This document shows, one piece after another, positions 60,483 through 64,000 of a stretch of 64,000 bases of DNA. A program made the position numbers and the translations under genes. Source of the DNA: Bartonella vinsonii subsp. vinsonii (GTDB lineage: Bacteria > Pseudomonadota > Alphaproteobacteria > Rhizobiales > Rhizobiaceae); NCBI RefSeq assembly GCF_902825235.1, contig NZ_CADEAJ010000004.1:1-64000 (forward strand), given 5' to 3'. Below the pieces are notes generated by a model. It did no database searches. It was not told where the DNA came from and saw nothing but the letters and a program-made list of their open reading frames with translations. Positions within the stretch are counted from its first letter, which is position 1. Every line of letters starts with the position of its first letter.

Positions 60483-61220
60483 ATGTTTAAATTAACAGGT
60501 CGTAAAGCTCTTGTGACGGGAGCATCGGGAGGGATTGGTGAGGCAATAGCGCGTTGTTTTCATGCACAAGGGGCCATTGTTGGGCTTCATGGAACACGTG
60601 AAGACAAGCTTAAAGAAGTGGCTGCAGATCTGGAAAAAGATGTTTTTGTGTTTTCCGCTAATCTTTCTGAGCGTAAATCTATTAAGCAATTGGCTGAAGC
60701 AGCGGAAAGAGAAATGGGTGGTGTTGATATCCTCGTAAACAATGCAGGAATCACCCGAGATGGTCTTTTTATACGCATGCAGGATCAAGATTGGGATGAT
60801 GTCTTAGCGGTCAATTTAACAGCTGCTTCTACTTTAACACGTGAATTAACACATTCTATGATGCGACGTCGCTATGGACGAGTTATTAACATAACATCTA
60901 TTGTTGGTGTTGTTGGAAATCCTGGACAAACGAACTATTGTGCTGCAAAAGCAGGGTTAATAGGTTTTTCAAAAGCATTGGCACAAGAAATTGCTTCACG
61001 AAACATTACGGTCAATTGTATTGCTCCAGGATTCATTAAATCTGCAATGACCGATAAGCTTAATGAAAAGCAAAAGGAAACTATTATGGCTGCGATTCCA
61101 ATGAAGCGTATGGGGAGTGGAGAAGAAATAGCTTCTGCTGCTGTTTATTTAGCAAGTGATGAAGCAGCATATGTGACTGGTCAGACACTACACGTCAATG
61201 GCGGGATGGCAATGATTTAA
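60483..61220 (+). CDS. fabG: 3-oxoacyl-ACP reductase FabG
   Basis: NADPH-dependent reduction of beta-ketoacyl-ACP. It is a 245-residue SDR with TGASGGIGEAIA, NNAGITRDGLFIRM and the triad Ser139, Tyr152, Lys156 (YCAAK). The PGFIKSAMTDKL loop and C-terminal GQTLHVNGGMAM are the FabG pattern. AAGGAG lies six or so bases before the start. Confidence 0.96.
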   Translation: MFKLTGRKALVTGASGGIGEAIARCFHAQGAIVGLHGTREDKLKEVAADLEKDVFVFSANLSERKSIKQLAEAAEREMGGVDILVNNAGITRDGLFIRMQDQDWDDVLAVNLTAASTLTRELTHSMMRRRYGRVINITSIVGVVGNPGQTNYCAAKAGLIGFSKALAQEIASRNITVNCIAPGFIKSAMTDKLNEKQKETIMAAIPMKRMGSGEEIASAAVYLASDEAAYVTGQTLHVNGGMAMI

Positions 61221-61480
61221 GTATTTTTTTCACATTGATTTATAAATTTTATTATTTTAGTAATATCAAACGAAGTAAGAAAATGTATTCTGTTTCCTTA
61301 ATATAATCAGTTAATCAATTTATGTCGGAATGTCAGATTGGTTCATTTTGTAGGGGATATCCACAGGATGTTTTAAATTGTTGCTAAAATCTTGAGAGTA
61401 AATGCATCTATTGCTTGATTAGATGACGCGATATAGTTAACCCAATTATAGGAAAGTAATATAAATTCGAGGATTTCAAC

Positions 61481-61717
61481 ATGAGTGATACAGTAGAGCG
61501 CGTTAAGAAAATTATCGTGGAGCATCTTGGAGTTAATGCCGATAAGGTAGTAGAAAATGCGAGCTTTATCGATGATCTAGGAGCAGATAGCCTTGATACG
61601 GTTGAGCTCGTTATGGCTTTTGAAGAAGAATTTGGTGTGGAAATCCCAGATGAGGCTGCTGAAACGATTTTCACAGTTGGTGATGCAGTAAAGTTTATCA
61701 ATAAAGCTTCTGCGTGA
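61481..61717 (+). CDS. acpP: Acyl carrier protein AcpP
   Basis: Carries growing fatty acids on a phosphopantetheine arm added by AcpS. The 78 residues include [19 protein letters not shown] with Ser37 as attachment site, and the protein is strongly acidic. The gene is separated from fabG by 260 bases of AT-rich DNA, so it probably has its own promoter as well, and a strong terminator follows. Confidence 0.97.
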   Translation: MSDTVERVKKIIVEHLGVNADKVVENASFIDDLGADSLDTVELVMAFEEEFGVEIPDEAAETIFTVGDAVKFINKASA

Positions 61718-61723
61718 TTATTG

Positions 61724-61759
61724 AAAGGCAAAAGCATTTTACGCTTTTGCCTTTATTCT
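61724..61759 (+). terminator. Rho-independent terminator after acpP
   Basis: A perfect 12-bp stem (AAAGGCAAAAGC with GCTTTTGCCTTT) around a 7-base loop, then ATTCTTT. It starts six bases after the acpP stop and would reduce read-through into fabF, explaining high AcpP mRNA relative to fabF. Confidence 0.85.
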
Positions 61760-61818
61760 TTAGAGCTATTTTAAGAAGTAAGCTTTGAGAGGTGAATCTC
61801 AATTCAAGGTTAGAAGTT

Positions 61819-63081
61819 ATGAGACGTGTTGTTGTTACTGGTTTAGGATTGGTATCTCCATTAGCTGGTGATGTCGAATGGAGTTGGAGACGTCTTCTTG
61901 AAGGGAAAAGTGGTGTTCGACGCATTACTGAATTTGATGTGTCGGATTTGCCATGCCAAATTGCTGCTCGTATCCCCCTAGGGGATGGAACAGATGGTAC
62001 CTATAATGCTGATTTGTATATGGATCCCAAGGAACAGCGTAAGGTCGATGCATTTATTGTTTATGCAATGGCTGCTGCTGACCAAGCACTTTCAGATGCT
62101 GAGTGGTTTCCTAAAAGTGATGAAGATCAGGTTTCTACGGGTGTATTAATTGGTTCGGGTATTGGTGGTATCGAAGGTATTGTCGAGGCCGGTTATACAC
62201 TTCGTGATAAAGGTCCAAGGCGTGTTTCTCCTTTTTTTATTCCAGGGCGTTTGATTAATCTTGCTTCTGGTTATGTCTCTATTAAACACGGTTTGCGTGG
62301 TCCTAATCATTCGGTTGTGACAGCTTGTTCGACAGGTGCGCATGCAATTGGTGATGCGGCACGTTTGATTGCGTTGGGTGATGCCGATGTAATGGTGGCA
62401 GGGGGCACTGAATCTCCGATAAATCGAATCTCTCTTGCTGGTTTTTCTGCTTGTAGAGCTCTTTCTACTTGTCGTAATGATGATCCTGAACGCGCATCAC
62501 GTCCTTATGATATTGATCGTGATGGTTTTGTGATGGGGGAGGGAGCTGCGATTGTTGTTCTCGAAGAGCTTGAACATGCAAAAAAACGGGGGGCACGTAT
62601 TTATGCTGAGATTATTGGCTATGGTTTATCTGGCGATGCTTATCATATTACTGCTCCTTCAGAGAGTGGTGAAGGTGCACAGCGTAGTATGATGGCAGCT
62701 CTTAAGCGCGCACAAGTGGATGTAAGCGAGCTTGATTATATTAATGCGCATGGAACTTCAACGATGGCTGATACTATAGAGTTGGCAGCTGTTGAATGCG
62801 TTTTGGGGCATTATGCACCAAAAGTATCCATGTCATCAACAAAATCATCAGTGGGGCACTTACTTGGAGCAGCCGGAGCTGCTGAAGCTATTTTTTGTGT
62901 TTTAGCTATACGAGATAATATAGCTCCAGCGACACTTAATCTTGATAATCCATCTATTGAAACGAAAATTGACCTTGTCCCACATAAACCACGTGAACGG
63001 AAAATTGATACGATTCTTTCTAATTCTTTTGGGTTTGGTGGAACCAATGCGTCTTTAGTAATGCGCCGTTTTGAGAAATAA
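61819..63081 (+). CDS. fabF: 3-oxoacyl-ACP synthase II FabF
   Basis: Elongates fatty acids. From the ATG at 61819 the protein has 420 residues, with VVVTGLGLVSPL, the nucleophile Cys170 in VTACSTGAHA, His in INAHGTST and His in SSVGHLLGAAG, and the C-terminal NSFGFGGTNASLV. A GTG nine codons upstream is possible, but the ATG with AAGG upstream fits the family start MRRVVVTG. Confidence 0.96.
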   Translation: MRRVVVTGLGLVSPLAGDVEWSWRRLLEGKSGVRRITEFDVSDLPCQIAARIPLGDGTDGTYNADLYMDPKEQRKVDAFIVYAMAAADQALSDAEWFPKSDEDQVSTGVLIGSGIGGIEGIVEAGYTLRDKGPRRVSPFFIPGRLINLASGYVSIKHGLRGPNHSVVTACSTGAHAIGDAARLIALGDADVMVAGGTESPINRISLAGFSACRALSTCRNDDPERASRPYDIDRDGFVMGEGAAIVVLEELEHAKKRGARIYAEIIGYGLSGDAYHITAPSESGEGAQRSMMAALKRAQVDVSELDYINAHGTSTMADTIELAAVECVLGHYAPKVSMSSTKSSVGHLLGAAGAAEAIFCVLAIRDNIAPATLNLDNPSIETKIDLVPHKPRERKIDTILSNSFGFGGTNASLVMRRFEK

Positions 63082-63197
63082 TAAACACTTTATATTTGTT
63101 CTTCTGTTTCTGATTTTTCTATTTTATTATAAAATTTATAAAAGTTTTAGTGAGAAATGAGAATTATAGTACATAAAAGTTATTGAGGTTGATAATT

Positions 63198-64000
63198 ATG
63201 TCCGATGTGAAAAATGGAAAACCATTCAAGGACGTAAATGATTCCTCTTCGAATCGTTTAATAGATAATCATATGTTCGCACAGAAGAGACGGAAGAAAT
63301 CATTTATTGTACGCAATCCGTTGGTCATTCTCGGTCATTTTTTTCTCATGATGATTGTGATTGTTATTTTAAGCATCGGTATCCCTCTTTATATTGGGAA
63401 AAGTATTTTTGAAGGAAGGGGGACGACGGGGGAAGAGCAAGTTGTTCTTATCTCCCCAGGAACAGGAATTCGTGAGATTGCTTCACTGCTTGAAAAACGT
63501 GGTCTTATTCGGTCATCTGATGTTTTTGTTTATGGAGTTGGTTACCATCAAAAAACCACACATCTTAAAGCTGGTGAATATTTGATTCCAGCACATGCTT
63601 CGATGCAGGACATTATGGATATCCTTGTGAGAGGAAAATCTATTGAATATACGTTTACAGTGCCAGAAGGTTTGACGGTTCAACAAGTTTTTGATCGATT
63701 AGCTGTTCATGAAGTTTTGATTGGGGATCTTCCAAAAGTTTTGCCTCCAGAGGGTAGTTTGATGACGGATACAGTCCGTTTTATTCGAGGGACAACGCGT
63801 AAAGAAATTATAAACAGATTGCGTGAAGGACAAACAAAATTAATTCATGCTATATGGGCTACGCGCTCACCTGATTTGCCAATAAAATCCATAGATGAAT
63901 TTGTTATATTGGCATCAATTGTTGAGAAAGAGACAGGAATTGCAGCAGAAAGACCGCAGGTTGCTGCTGTGTTTTATAACCGCCTTGCAAAACATATGCG
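63198..64000 (+). CDS. mltG: Endolytic murein transglycosylase MltG, 3' end beyond the window
   Basis: Cuts nascent peptidoglycan strands at the inner membrane. The first 267 codons are present and open to the window edge. A cytosolic basic N-terminus (RRKKSFIVRNP) precedes one membrane helix (about 42-66). A LysM-like part follows (GTGIREIASLLEKRGLI, LKAGEYLIPAHAS), then VPEGLTVQQVFDRL, LPPEGSLMTDT and the catalytic-site segment ASIVEKETGIAAERPQVAAVFYNRL, seen as SIVEKETG with the expected Glu. The fabF-mltG order is usual in this order of bacteria. Confidence 0.93.
   Translation, partial: MSDVKNGKPFKDVNDSSSNRLIDNHMFAQKRRKKSFIVRNPLVILGHFFLMMIVIVILSIGIPLYIGKSIFEGRGTTGEEQVVLISPGTGIREIASLLEKRGLIRSSDVFVYGVGYHQKTTHLKAGEYLIPAHASMQDIMDILVRGKSIEYTFTVPEGLTVQQVFDRLAVHEVLIGDLPKVLPPEGSLMTDTVRFIRGTTRKEIINRLREGQTKLIHAIWATRSPDLPIKSIDEFVILASIVEKETGIAAERPQVAAVFYNRLAKHM

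Noticed and set aside
61221..61480. Possible small gene between fabG and acpP
   Set aside because: The stretch is AT-rich with stops in all frames and only holds the acpP promoter region.

Overview
The window looks like chromosome from a Bartonella species (Alphaproteobacteria, Hyphomicrobiales). It is AT-rich with long, very AT-rich intergenic stretches. It carries a Bartonella-type hemin-binding outer-membrane protein (Hbp) gene, the complete hemin-utilisation (hut/hmu) locus, and several housekeeping blocks in typical alphaproteobacterial order (rpoZ-rsh-pyrE ... acpS-lepB-rnc-era-recO; rpsF-rpsR-rplI-dnaB-radA-cvpA-purF; fabD-fabG-acpP-fabF-mltG). I cannot resolve the species. I see no tRNA, rRNA, CRISPR array, insertion sequence or integrase.

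Layout. 1-8.7 kb: a 743-bp AT-rich lead-in, hbp with a strong terminator, an Ogt/Ada-type DNA methyltransferase, a PleC/PdhS-type membrane sensor kinase, aminopeptidase N and a family-4-like uracil-DNA glycosylase. 9.1-14.2 kb: a compact minus-strand thiamine operon, thiC-thiO-thiS-thiG-thiE-thiD, with overlapping stops and starts. 14.2-17.1 kb: a gene-poor island with an orphan phage tail-collar protein and faint phage-like remnants. 17.4-24.8 kb: the heme locus, with hemS-hutB-hutC-hmuV and hutA on the minus strand and tonB divergent from hutA. 24.9-29.4 kb: a soluble-type lytic transglycosylase, dapA, smpB and a family-5 uracil-DNA glycosylase. 29.9-39.3 kb: the plus-strand run rpoZ, rsh, pyrE, DUF2062, acpS, lepB, rnc, era, recO, panC, panB. 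39.7-49.5 kb: an HD hydrolase, ygfZ, pyrC, a small secreted protein, cysS, a DUF421 membrane protein, an Atm1-type ABC exporter, psd and pssA. 49.5-58.5 kb: a minus-strand block of SDR, purF, cvpA, radA, dnaB, rplI, DUF2232, rpsR, rpsF. 58.8-64 kb: a PAP2 phosphatase and the fatty-acid cluster, ending in an mltG cut by the window edge.

How the genes work together. HutA and TonB bring heme across the outer membrane, HutB/HutC/HmuV carry it across the inner membrane, HemS handles it in the cytosol, and Hbp probably binds heme at the surface. Both predicted promoters of heme surface genes (hbp and hutA) overlap a TGA-N9-TCA sequence, the core of the RirA-type iron-responsive operator. The thiamine, pantothenate, pyrimidine, lysine/DAP, phosphatidylethanolamine and fatty-acid genes indicate substantial remaining biosynthetic ability.

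Most of the window is ordinary chromosome. The points I would look at again are the iron-box/promoter overlaps, the two uracil-DNA glycosylases with contrasting Fe-S ligand sets, the structured leader before rpsF, the decayed phage island before hmuV, a 13-bp perfect hairpin before dapA, and a tiny ORF fused to a hairpin before cysS. I did not find a convincing new multi-gene system.
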